From the NCBI GenBank assembly GCA_021827865.1, contig JAKAUC010000014.1, positions 1-64,000 on the forward strand: a stretch of DNA of 64,000 bases, given 5' to 3'. The stretch is from an archaeon (GTDB lineage: Archaea; Thermoproteota; Nitrososphaeria; Nitrososphaerales; Gagatemarchaeaceae). Below are positions 49,894 to 58,267 of this stretch, piece by piece; position 1 is the first letter of the stretch; each line of letters begins with the position of its first letter. The position numbers and the translations under genes are program-made. Under the pieces are notes generated by a model. It was not told the DNA's origin, searched no databases, and saw nothing but the letters and a program-made list of their open reading frames with translations.

Positions 49894-50589
49894 CTACAGC
49901 CTGAATGAAATCCGGTAGGCTTCTTGCCCATGCACTGGGTATTCCTTGGTCTTGGCGACCGTCTCTTGGAGCTCTATGGCGTCGTGCAGGGAGCGCTCTC
50001 CTCTCAGCACGTGACCCATCCGGATGTTGCAGAGGGTCTCTCCCTTGGCAGCCGCCTCAGCCATCCTCTTGGCCCCGACCACTGCGTGCCCGATGATGGT
50101 AAAGTCGCCTGCTATCTCTTCCAGGGCGCACCGGCCTGAGTCTACCCCCAGAGCCAGCCCCACGTGGGCCGGCAGGTTTCTCGCGTTTTTCTTATGCTCT
50201 GGGAATATCTCTCCTGTGAATGCCTCGTGAGCGCGCCTACAAAAGTCCATGACCTCGCCGAGGAATCTGGATGGCTTCGACCCGTAAAGCCAGTACACTA
50301 TGAATCCGTCCCCGGTGAATTTGTCGAACCACCCCGAGTTCTCCCTGGCAATCTTCTTCATCCGTTCTGTGAACGAGGTCGTGATTATAGCATACTCCCT
50401 GGATGATATCGCCTCTCTCATCAGGTGGGTCGACCCTCGTACGTCCCCAATGACCACGTGTATGCCGGTCTGGTCCCCAGCCCCCAACAGGCGAATGAGT
50501 TCGCCTTTGGAGATGGTATCTTTCCAGTCGGGAGGGGCATGCATGTCAAGCTTCTTGAGCGCCTCCTCACCCTTCAGATCAGACTTCAT
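49894..50589 (-). CDS. Class III nucleotidyl cyclase-like protein
   Basis: The 231-residue protein is essentially one cyclase catalytic domain. The two metal-binding Asp are in VVIGDVRGST (Asp49) and KFTGDGF (Asp94), with the base-contacting Lys90 just before the latter. The transition-state Arg175 (GAKRMAEAA) is present, but the usual Asn four residues earlier is Val171, so cyclase activity may be weak or altered. There is no membrane or sensor domain. A GTTATAAGG box at 50621-50629 on this strand precedes the ATG. Class III cyclases are uncommon in archaea. Confidence 0.78.
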   Translation of the reverse strand: MKSDLKGEEALKKLDMHAPPDWKDTISKGELIRLLGAGDQTGIHVVIGDVRGSTHLMREAISSREYAIITTSFTERMKKIARENSGWFDKFTGDGFIVYWLYGSKPSRFLGEVMDFCRRAHEAFTGEIFPEHKKNARNLPAHVGLALGVDSGRCALEEIAGDFTIIGHAVVGAKRMAEAAAKGETLCNIRMGHVLRGERSLHDAIELQETVAKTKEYPVHGQEAYRISFRL

Positions 50590-50830
50590 CCTGTGCTAGC
50601 CCGTCGACCCGCCAAATGTGCCTTATAACTAACCTGCGTCCCTTTTCCTCGGTCACACAGACGCGCGCGGTGACTTTTCAGTTTAGAGAAGAGGGCGCTG
50701 AAGACAACGGTATCGAAGTAAACGGTCACCGAGATGGGCTTCCGCCTACCTCGCTCGAGGGATGGAGACCTGACACCCGGGGCGCCGCAGCCGATGCCGT
50801 TCGTAACGGATTCTGGGGGTACGAACCTTT

Positions 50831-51508
50831 TCATCGCGTGAGGACGTCCACCATGGGCCAGAAGTCGGCCATGGTGGCGCACTGGATTCCCTCTCTCTCG
50901 CACGTCGTCGCGAGTTCCGACCCCTCAATGGCGAAACTCACGTCGGCCTCCTTGACTGCTGGCAGATCTGAGGCGCCGTCCCCGACGAAGAGCATTTCGA
51001 ACCCCTTCTGTTTGTACTGGCGCACTACATCGTCTTTCAGGTTGACTGCTCCCTCCGTGCGCAGCGGTAGGAAGGCGAGAGTGACACCGCCCGCCTTCAT
51101 CTCTGTCCTCGGCGAATAGATCTGGATGGCGCTCCCATTATGTATGCGGCCCAGGACGTGCTCGATGCAGAAGTCGAGGCCGTAGCTGGCGATGGCGATG
51201 GGGACGTCCGCGAGCGCGGCTGCGACCAGCAGTTCCTCAAAGCCCGGCCTGACACGCACGTGCTCGTCGACCAGCCTCAGAACTGTTGCCTTCGTGGCAT
51301 TAGTCACGTGGGAGTATTGTCGGCGGAGGCACTCTTCGAAGGAGAAGGCACCATGAACGTACTGCTCGTGGTAGTATCTCCAGTCGCCGTCTGATAGCCT
51401 AGTCAGGACCAATTGCCCCGTATCCAAGCTGGTAATCGTCCCGTCGAAGTCGCAGACGATGGCCCGTCTGGATCCCCTCGTCGACCTCGCCTGCTGCCTG
51501 GGGTGCAC
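50831..51508 (-). CDS. HAD-superfamily phosphatase (MtnX/SerB-like)
   Basis: The 225-residue protein has HAD motif I VCDFDGTITSLDTG (about 18-31), motif II IASYGLDF (Ser), a Lys in VNLKDDVV and motif IV VGDGASDLPAVKEADVSFA. The C1 cap domain size fits phosphoserine phosphatase or MtnX (methylthiopentene phosphatase) relatives. The substrate is undetermined. The start is GTG, with a GTTTATGT box about 25-33 nt upstream on this strand. Confidence 0.82.
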   Translation of the reverse strand: MHPRQQARSTRGSRRAIVCDFDGTITSLDTGQLVLTRLSDGDWRYYHEQYVHGAFSFEECLRRQYSHVTNATKATVLRLVDEHVRVRPGFEELLVAAALADVPIAIASYGLDFCIEHVLGRIHNGSAIQIYSPRTEMKAGGVTLAFLPLRTEGAVNLKDDVVRQYKQKGFEMLFVGDGASDLPAVKEADVSFAIEGSELATTCEREGIQCATMADFWPMVDVLTR

Positions 51509-51574
51509 GTGCGCTGGTCGCGCTCCTCGGACATAAACCCCTTGAAGCGCGCGGCAATAGCGGAGTCCCCGGGG

Positions 51575-52597
51575 TCAGATTTTCAGCAGTTGCTTGCCGA
51601 AGTTCTCGCCTGCGAACACCCGCTGGAGCGCCCTGGGGGCGTTCCCAAGCCCTACCATGACATCCTCGACCGGCTTCAGCTTCCCTTCCTTGATCCAGCC
51701 ACCCAGGACCCTCCTCGCTTCCGGGAATCGGTCACCGGAGTCGTTCGCGTACACTCCCTCCATCCTCACCCTCTTCATGATCAGAGAGATGTAATCCAAC
51801 CCCCCCGTACTCTGGTCTCCGATGTAGTACTGGGACGCCCCGCAGAGGACGATCCTTCCCTGGGACCGCATCCTAGCGAGCACAACGTTCATCATGGCCG
51901 GGAGGGCGTTGTTGTCGAAGAAGACGTCTACTCCGTCGGGACAGAGCTGGTCCAGCCTGGAACCTATGTCCTCCGAGCGCCTGTCGATGGCGCCGTCGAA
52001 GCCGAGGTCGCTGACTACCCGCCTGCAGCGCTCCTTCCCTCCGGCGATGCCTACGACCCTGGAGCCGTGCATCTTGGCTATCTGCCCCGCGACGGACCCG
52101 ACACCCCCCGCCGCGCTCGACACCACGAACGTCTCCCCGGGCTTCGGCTGACCGACGTCCATGGTCCCGAGGTAGGCCGCCATCCCCGTAAGACCGAGGG
52201 TCCCGATCGCCAGTTCGGGCGCGATGTCGGCGGGGATCTTCGTCAACGGGAAGAGACCTGGTGCAAGCTGTGGGCGGTCGTCAACGACCGTGTAGTCCTC
52301 CCACCCGAACCACCCCTGCACGATGTCGCCGGGGGCATACCCGGGGAGCCTCGACTCGACTATCTGGCCAGAGGCTATACACTTCATGACCCCGCCCAGG
52401 GGGATGGTGTTTTCTCCAGATTCTTCGTAGGTAAACAGTATCTGTGTAGGGTCGAGAGAGAGCCAGAGGTTCTTGACTAAAACCTGCCCCTCGGTTGGGG
52501 AGGGGACCGGGGACTCAATCCATCGGAAGTTCTCGTGACCAACGCTCCCTGCCGGCCTCTTCGCGAGCACCCAACGGTGGTTGACACCTTCGGACAT
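51575..52597 (-). CDS. Zinc-free NADP-dependent MDR oxidoreductase (PTGR/curcumin-reductase-like)
   Basis: The 340-residue protein belongs to the medium-chain reductase group without zinc. It has the N-terminal LSLDPTQILFTYE and the cofactor motif VVSSAAGGVGSVAGQIAKM (AxxGxxG) near 146-164. GSRVVGIAGGKERC and an acidic loop, FFDNN, then precede the substrate region. Members reduce alkenal/one double bonds. The ATG at 52597 is a good start. It is about 65 nt upstream of the HAD gene. Confidence 0.85.
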   Translation of the reverse strand: MSEGVNHRWVLAKRPAGSVGHENFRWIESPVPSPTEGQVLVKNLWLSLDPTQILFTYEESGENTIPLGGVMKCIASGQIVESRLPGYAPGDIVQGWFGWEDYTVVDDRPQLAPGLFPLTKIPADIAPELAIGTLGLTGMAAYLGTMDVGQPKPGETFVVSSAAGGVGSVAGQIAKMHGSRVVGIAGGKERCRRVVSDLGFDGAIDRRSEDIGSRLDQLCPDGVDVFFDNNALPAMMNVVLARMRSQGRIVLCGASQYYIGDQSTGGLDYISLIMKRVRMEGVYANDSGDRFPEARRVLGGWIKEGKLKPVEDVMVGLGNAPRALQRVFAGENFGKQLLKI

Positions 52598-52642
52598 GCA
52601 AAGAATTCATGCCTGGACTTTCTACTTGAAGGTTGTTGACAT

Positions 52643-53479
52643 TCAGGAGAGGGCAAGAGCATAGCCGCACCGGAATGCCTGCCCCGGAGACAGCGTACGT
52701 AGCCCAATCCCGTTGTTATAAGCGTCGGGGAGGCCGCTGTAAGGCTCGAGGGCCACAGACTCCCCTCCGGCGTACTTCCCGTTGTACAAGACGAAATATG
52801 GCATGTTCCTCCTCCGCAGTTCAAGTTCCCTTCCACCCGTGAAGAGTGTGATGCGCCCCGCAGCCCTGAAGCAGTCGTCCCACTCCGCCTTTTCCGCATT
52901 CTCCAAGAAGCAGCGCGAGCGTTCTCCCGTGGGGAAGTAGCGGTCTGCGAGTTGGTAACGATAGATGGGTGAGCTGGCCCTGATGCTCCACTCCCCTGCT
53001 AAGAAGTATGGATGGAACCCGACCTCGACTGGCACGTCACCATCTCCGGCGTTCCTGACAGTGCAGTCGGTCGAAAACGTCCTCGCTCCCACCGAGTATG
53101 ATATGGATGCCGTTAGCGCGCCGGGGTATCCTCTACTCCGCAGCCTCGCCGCCAACGAGACTGAGCCCACTTTCCCAGTGGAGACCCCCCACAGAGTGTC
53201 TTTGGCGAATCCGTGGATTGCGTGGCCGTCCTTCCGGGTCGGGAGCTCGAACGCTTTTCCCTCGAAGCTGTATCTGCCTCGCTTTACTCTTCCAGCATAT
53301 GGCAGCAGGACGGCGATGCCGCCGTGGGTCTGAATCCCATCTGTGCTTGGCTTGACAATCGGGACGCCGCCGATTGAAAGGCGCCTGACGTACGCTCCAA
53401 GAGGATCAATCAACGCCGTAGTCGAACCGCAGGTGATGAGTATCCCGTCCGCGGATGTCTGATTTGGTTTGCGAGCCAT
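52643..53479 (-). CDS. Aldose 1-epimerase-like protein
   Basis: The 278-residue protein is a galactose-mutarotase-type beta-supersandwich: ALIDPLGAYVRRLSIGGVPIV, a conserved YAGRVKRGRYSFEGK, HAIHGFAKDTLWG with the catalytic-region His, VEVGFHPYFLAG with the second conserved His, and ESVALEPYSGLPDAYN with the Glu base. It likely interconverts sugar anomers. The TATA-like CATTTATCC at 53508-53516 is about 30 nt upstream of the ATG. It follows the same strand as the MDR and HAD genes. Confidence 0.85.
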   Translation of the reverse strand: MARKPNQTSADGILITCGSTTALIDPLGAYVRRLSIGGVPIVKPSTDGIQTHGGIAVLLPYAGRVKRGRYSFEGKAFELPTRKDGHAIHGFAKDTLWGVSTGKVGSVSLAARLRSRGYPGALTASISYSVGARTFSTDCTVRNAGDGDVPVEVGFHPYFLAGEWSIRASSPIYRYQLADRYFPTGERSRCFLENAEKAEWDDCFRAAGRITLFTGGRELELRRRNMPYFVLYNGKYAGGESVALEPYSGLPDAYNNGIGLRTLSPGQAFRCGYALALS

Positions 53480-53809
53480 GGTCCCTCATGCGGGCTCGTT
53501 GGACGATCGGGATAAATGATTTGGAGCCGAGGGATAACATATCGCCTGTCAAAGACCCGTCTGGACCGCAAGACTCTCAAAAACTGGAAGCTCCTAGTTG
53601 CTCATGGGGCTGGCACGAAGCCGCGCCCAACTCAGGTCGGGGCGGGGCCCTGGTCTATGGCGCTGTCTCGATACTTTGGAATCATGACGGCGTCCATCTT
53701 CGGCCTGTAGCCGTATGCCCTAGCATTCGGGCTCCTCTCGGTCGTCTGGATTGACACCCTGCCCAAAGCTCAATAGGGGAGAAGAGCTTGTCGAATCTCA
53801 CCGTTCAAA
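53480..53809 (+). other. Gene-poor interval between the epimerase and RuvC-like genes
   Basis: A + strand frame from 53516 (about 64 codons) ends at a TAG, beyond which the same frame continues hydrophobic (PYALAFGLLSVVWIDTL) to a second TAG at 53774. This could be a decayed small membrane protein, but I have no family match and no promoter. Otherwise only the epimerase promoter box is present. Confidence 0.3.
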
Positions 53810-54430
53810 TTGAGTCGGATATGCGTAGTGACCTCGAGGGGGAGCGCCTACTATGCTCTCGTGACGAGGCTCAGGAGGGCCGGGCTCCCCTTTTCGAGCC
53901 TCCTGCCAGACTCGGACATTCATGAGTGCGACGTGATACTGACGACTCAGTTCGAATTGAGTCAGTTCGGACAGAAGGCCTTGGCGCTCGAGGCCTTGGA
54001 TGACAATCCCGGGGTCTTCAAGGGCCAGATCCTTTCCCGCCTGGGCGCAGCGGGGGACACCATCCTCGTCGGCATAGACCCTGGAAAGAGGACGGGCCTG
54101 GCCGTATTCTACGGCCAAAGGAGGCTCGCACTGAGCACCTTCGAGTCTGCGGCCGCGGTCTGCTCACGGATTGGCGCCTTCGCCAGAGGCATCCCCGAGA
54201 GCAGGCTCCTGGTGAGAATTGGAAATGGGAACAGGTCCGCGGCGGTTAGGCTGGTCGACATGGTGAAGAAGGAAGCACCAGGCGCAACAATCGAAGTGGT
54301 AGATGAATCAGGAACCTCGGCTGTCAGCTCGAAGCTCAGGGGAATCCAGCGCGACCAGGCCGCAGCGGCTAAGATCGCATTCAGGAAGGGGGACGTCGTC
54401 AGCTCTGGGCCGACCAGAATCCGCGACTGA
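53810..54430 (+). CDS. RuvC/YqgF-like RNase H-fold nuclease-like protein
   Basis: The 206-residue protein has an N-terminal alpha/beta domain of unknown type (about 1-80) and a C-terminal RNase H-fold with the RuvC pattern: ILVGIDPGKRTGLAVF (Asp90), an acidic EVVDESGTSA (Asp165/Glu166) and RDQAAAAKIAF (Asp182). These are the positions of the metal-binding acidic residues in RuvC/YqgF proteins. A Holliday-junction or RNA nuclease role is possible. The start is TTG. The 3' end overlaps the convergent helicase gene by 32 nt. Confidence 0.65.
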   Translation: MSRICVVTSRGSAYYALVTRLRRAGLPFSSLLPDSDIHECDVILTTQFELSQFGQKALALEALDDNPGVFKGQILSRLGAAGDTILVGIDPGKRTGLAVFYGQRRLALSTFESAAAVCSRIGAFARGIPESRLLVRIGNGNRSAAVRLVDMVKKEAPGATIEVVDESGTSAVSSKLRGIQRDQAAAAKIAFRKGDVVSSGPTRIRD

Positions 54431-56258
54431 TTGACTCTATTACGTCCGGTGTGAGGTCGCTCTTGACGAGGTCCCGGCTGAGCCAGGAGGGCATCAGCCC
54501 TATCGTCGTAGGGCTGCCGAACCTTTCGTCGAGTAAGAAAACCAAGCCTCGCTTTCCGGGGTTTCGGATGTGCCTCCCCGCTGCCTGGAACGCCTTCCTG
54601 AGAGCGGGGAGACGAGAAAGCATGAGGTGCGAATCATGTTCCCCCGTCCTCTTCAGGCATTCGTACTCGGCGTACATCATAGGCGACGGGGGCGGGACGG
54701 CCATGCCGATCACAACTATCGAACCCATAGCGCCACCTTCGAAGTCTTCCCCCTCCGAGAAGCGCCCTCCCTGGACCGCGAACAGGACAGAGTCGTCCGC
54801 GGACCTGAACGAGTCGAAGAGCTCTGTCGACTGTGTGTTTGAGAGCCCCGGGGCCTCGGCGACCATGTTCCTTCCGCCGATGCTCTCAGACACCCTCTTG
54901 TAGATAGGCCCCAGTACGGTGTAGGAAGGGGCGAAGACCCCGACCCCTGAACTTGTGGACTTCACCACCGCGGCGACCCGCTCCGATATCTTCTCGTACA
55001 TCTGAGGGGTACGCTGCTTATAGCGTGTTGAGGTCCCGGTGTCGATGGCGGTCTTGACCTTGACGGCCGGCTCTGCGGCAACGTGGTACACCGCGACCAA
55101 GTCCGGCCTGAGGCCGATGGACCTAGTGAAGACGTTGGATGGGCTAACCGTGGCTGAGACGAGGACCGCGCTCCTGAACCCCCTGAAGTACTCGTACGAG
55201 TCCCTTACAGGGTCCGGATCAACTAGGCCGAACGAGCCTTCCCACTTCACCAGCTCAGCGCGGTCAGAGGACGTCAGCATGGCGACGAACTCTCCGACGC
55301 GAAGAATCAACGACGGCAGTCGCCTATCATAGACTACAGACCCCCAGGCGGCACCTGAGCTTGCGTTAAGCTCGAACGCCAAGTTCTGAAGCCAGGCGGT
55401 CCCGTGGTCGCTGCGAAACCGGTCCAGGACAGTGTTCCGGTCAAGCATCCATCCCTGGTGCTCTGCCGCCACCTGCTCCAGGGTGCTCAGGAGGGACTCT
55501 AGCGACTCTGCGGCTTCATCCATGAGCATCGCCTCAGCTTCCCTTATCGCCTCCCTGACCTGCTCGAAGGTGATGACAGCAGAGCTCATGCCCCTGTAGA
55601 ACTCTCTGAGGTTGTGCGCCTCGTCCACCACCAAGATCGTGTGTGACCTTTCTATCGAATTCCTGTCGAAGAGTACAGAAGTGGTTCTCCTGTCAAAGGC
55701 GTAGTGGTATGGTACCACCGCCACGGTTGCCTGGGCGATGGCCAGCCTGGCCACCTCATAGGGGCAGACGTGGAGGGCTTCGGAGCTGCTCATCAGCTCG
55801 GAGTGGCTCGGAGCCCTCAGCAGTGACTCCCTTACGAGGCCGACGAACCCTCCAGCCAGGGGGACATTGAGGAAGTACGAGCAAATGTTGTTGCTGGTGT
55901 TGAAGGTGCAGTACCAGCCGAAGGACTCCCGGGGTACTCGCCTCCCTCTCCTGAGGAGACAATAGTCGAACTTGGAGGATAATGAGGCCGCTTTGAAACG
56001 GTGCTTGAGCTGCAGCCTTGAGACTTCTTCCACCACCCGGTTGATTTGTCGCTTCGTCCTGCAAGCGTAGACCACCTTGCACCCCGATTCTTCCGCCGCA
56101 GCCAGGACGCCAGCGAGGACCGCCGCCGTCTTGCCGAAGCCGCTCATGGCTTCGGCGATGATGATCTCTCCACCAAGGCACGCCGCTTGGACCCGTTGGG
56201 CGAGTTCCCTCTGTCCAGGGCGGAATGTGGCATAAGCGAACCTGTCCTCTATGCCCAC
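54399..56258 (-). CDS. xpd: XPD-family Fe-S DNA helicase
   Basis: The 619-residue protein has Walker A AMSGFGKTA (37-45) and DEAH (212-215). Between them lie four Cys (100, 117, 126, 165; DYC, WYC, NIC, HVCPYE) at XPD-like spacing for a 4Fe-4S cluster. Later motifs are VLVSATVSPSNVF and RHIRNPGKRGLVFLLDERF near the end. It is the better match of the two helicases to canonical archaeal XPD, a 5'-3' helicase of excision repair. The GTG start follows a GCTAAATAC box at about 56278-56286. Confidence 0.9.
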   Translation of the reverse strand: MGIEDRFAYATFRPGQRELAQRVQAACLGGEIIIAEAMSGFGKTAAVLAGVLAAAEESGCKVVYACRTKRQINRVVEEVSRLQLKHRFKAASLSSKFDYCLLRRGRRVPRESFGWYCTFNTSNNICSYFLNVPLAGGFVGLVRESLLRAPSHSELMSSSEALHVCPYEVARLAIAQATVAVVPYHYAFDRRTTSVLFDRNSIERSHTILVVDEAHNLREFYRGMSSAVITFEQVREAIREAEAMLMDEAAESLESLLSTLEQVAAEHQGWMLDRNTVLDRFRSDHGTAWLQNLAFELNASSGAAWGSVVYDRRLPSLILRVGEFVAMLTSSDRAELVKWEGSFGLVDPDPVRDSYEYFRGFRSAVLVSATVSPSNVFTRSIGLRPDLVAVYHVAAEPAVKVKTAIDTGTSTRYKQRTPQMYEKISERVAAVVKSTSSGVGVFAPSYTVLGPIYKRVSESIGGRNMVAEAPGLSNTQSTELFDSFRSADDSVLFAVQGGRFSEGEDFEGGAMGSIVVIGMAVPPPSPMMYAEYECLKRTGEHDSHLMLSRLPALRKAFQAAGRHIRNPGKRGLVFLLDERFGSPTTIGLMPSWLSRDLVKSDLTPDVIESISRGFWSAQS

Positions 56259-56297
56259 GTGATAGAAGAACGCCCGAGTATTTAGCGCCCCGCGCCT

Positions 56298-57590
56298 TTA
56301 GGTCATCCTGGCCAGGAATCTCTCGTCGCTGAAGACTTTGTTTGCCACCCTGGCCACCGCGCTCCTGTTCTCAGGGGTCGTGTAGACCCGCAGGACGTCC
56401 ATGAACCCGGCGATGGACCTAACCAGCGGGAGGTCGGCCAATGGGACCGACTTCAAGACCCGCCTGTTCTCTTCGACCCTGATTAGACTTATCGTCCTGA
56501 ACACCTCCTTCGAATAAGTGTTGGGCACAGACGGGGTGGTCGGGACGTCCAAGTAAAGCGCGTCTGGGCTCGTCCGCGCAGCCTTCGCGATCAGCGAGAC
56601 CGTCTGTGCCCTGGCGGTTTCGTCCGCAAAGATCCTGCCGATTTTTCCTTGCGTCCGCTGCATCACCCGCTCAAAGGCGCACTTCACCAGACGCCTGTCT
56701 CTGAATCCAAGAGCGAGACGTCTAGCCTCCCTTAGGTCCGAGTCCGAGGGCTTCAGGGTGACCAGTCTGTGAAGCACCACTTCGTCTGTCAGCTCCAGAT
56801 ACCTCTCCAAGTTGGAAAGGTCAGTCAAACCTAGCACGCTGTCGGCGAGCTGCATCGACCGCACAAGCATCAGCTCCGCCGCCCTGACGGTCCTGTGGAA
56901 GTAGACCGCCTTGAACATCTCGTAGCGGGCGAGCAGCAGGGCCTCGTAGGCATAGAGCGCTGCGTCGTCGATGACGAGGTGCCCCTCGACCACTTGCATC
57001 GAGTCAATCACCCGCTGGGCGTCGACCTTGCCGTACTCGACCCCGGTGAAGTAAGAGTCGCGCGGAAGGTAGTCCATCATGTCGGCGCTCAGCCCGCCTG
57101 CTATGATTTCATTCACGAAGGGCGCCTTGGACTTCGCTCTCCCCACGGCGAGGTCCGACATTTTCTTCGGGGAGAAGCCGTTCCTGTTCAGGATGTCGCC
57201 CACCGTGGTCTCGAGTATCACGCGCCTTGAGATTTCTTCGTGAGACCGCTCCGCCTTCCCGGTGAGCACCTCTTCATACATGTGGGAGAAAGGCCCGTGC
57301 CCGACGTCGTGCAGGAGGGCCGCAATCCTGACTTCCTGTACCATTTCCTTGTTCACAGCATAGGAACGCGCCAGGGAGTCGGCGACTTGACCCGCCACGT
57401 GCATGGTCCCGACCACGTGCTCAAACCTGGTATGGGTGGCACCTGGATAGACCATATACGAGCCGGCGAGCTGGTGAATCCGCCTTAGTCGCTGGACATA
57501 TGGAGAGTCGATGAGCTCCCGTTCGACCTCGGTCGTCTTGATGTAGCCATGGACCGGGTCTCTTATCTCGGCCACGGAAGCGGCCGTCAA
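56298..57590 (-). CDS. HD-domain phosphohydrolase (dNTPase/SAMHD1-like)
   Basis: From the TTG at 57590 the protein has 430 residues and begins with IRDPVHGYIKTTEVERELID, the signature of YdhJ/SAMHD1-type HD proteins. The HD site is complete: TRFEHVVGTMHVA (His), LLHDVGHGPFSHMYEE (HD), and a downstream Asp in SADMMDYLPRDSYFTG. Relatives hydrolyse dNTPs or related nucleotides. A CATTTAAG box at 57616-57623 on this strand supports the TTG. Thymidylate kinase lies directly upstream on the same strand. Confidence 0.88.
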   Translation of the reverse strand: MTAASVAEIRDPVHGYIKTTEVERELIDSPYVQRLRRIHQLAGSYMVYPGATHTRFEHVVGTMHVAGQVADSLARSYAVNKEMVQEVRIAALLHDVGHGPFSHMYEEVLTGKAERSHEEISRRVILETTVGDILNRNGFSPKKMSDLAVGRAKSKAPFVNEIIAGGLSADMMDYLPRDSYFTGVEYGKVDAQRVIDSMQVVEGHLVIDDAALYAYEALLLARYEMFKAVYFHRTVRAAELMLVRSMQLADSVLGLTDLSNLERYLELTDEVVLHRLVTLKPSDSDLREARRLALGFRDRRLVKCAFERVMQRTQGKIGRIFADETARAQTVSLIAKAARTSPDALYLDVPTTPSVPNTYSKEVFRTISLIRVEENRRVLKSVPLADLPLVRSIAGFMDVLRVYTTPENRSAVARVANKVFSDERFLARMT

Positions 57591-57616
57591 CCTAGTCCTG
57601 ACGCGCTCCTGCCATC

Positions 57617-58231
57617 TTAAATGGTTCGGCCCCTTGTGTCCATGGCCTTCGACACCGCCGTGCGGATGGAGCCGCTGACCTCCTGTATTCCTCTGCTGGC
57701 GTCTACCACAGTCCACCCGAACCCTTTGGCCAACTCGAGGTAGGCTCTGCGGGCGCTCGCCTGGAGGCGCACGTCTCCTTCGTAGGAGTCTTTCCTGCGC
57801 CCGCGCCTGGGCATCGTCTTGGCGAGGGGGGCGTCCAGGACAAGTGTGACGTCGGGCTCCGGCAGCCCGGTGTCCAGGGCCCTCAGCCACTCCAAGTCGA
57901 GGCCGCTTGAGACTCCATAGGCCAGGTTGGACCCTATGTATCTGTCTACTATTACCGCGTCAGACTTCGATAGGGTCGCCTCCAATTCCGCCTTCTTCTC
58001 CCACCTGTTGGCGGCGTACAACATAGCTCGCACCTGGGGTGGGTAGGTTAGCGTCCCGTCCAGGAAGCCGCGAATCTGCTTCCCGATGTCGGTCTCGTAT
58101 GCCGGAAAGGAGAGGGTGCGGACCGACAAGCCCTGGACCCTGAGCCAGGACTTCAGGAGGGAGGTCTGGGTCCTCTTCCCCACGGCGTCGACCCCCTCGA
58201 TGGCGATGAAGATACCACCTTGGCGGCTCAT
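57617..58231 (-). CDS. tmk: Thymidylate kinase
   Basis: The 204-residue protein has the P-loop IEGVDAVGKRTQTSLL (Thr after GK replaced by Arg, then Thr), the DR motif VIVDRYIGSNLAYG and the lid RRGRRKDSYE. It phosphorylates dTMP to dTDP. The ATG at 58231 has a GATTTAGAC box 21-28 nt upstream. The gene ends 26 nt before the start of the HD phosphohydrolase, so synthesis and degradation functions for nucleotides are adjacent. Confidence 0.92.
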   Translation of the reverse strand: MSRQGGIFIAIEGVDAVGKRTQTSLLKSWLRVQGLSVRTLSFPAYETDIGKQIRGFLDGTLTYPPQVRAMLYAANRWEKKAELEATLSKSDAVIVDRYIGSNLAYGVSSGLDLEWLRALDTGLPEPDVTLVLDAPLAKTMPRRGRRKDSYEGDVRLQASARRAYLELAKGFGWTVVDASRGIQEVSGSIRTAVSKAMDTRGRTI

Positions 58232-58267
58232 GGTTGCCCGTGCTCCAGCGCGTCTAAATCCATTTTC

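Noticed and set aside
53516-53776. Hydrophobic ORF continuing past a TAG
   Set aside because: No promoter, no family match, and the read-through idea rests on one stop codon; kept only as an interval note.
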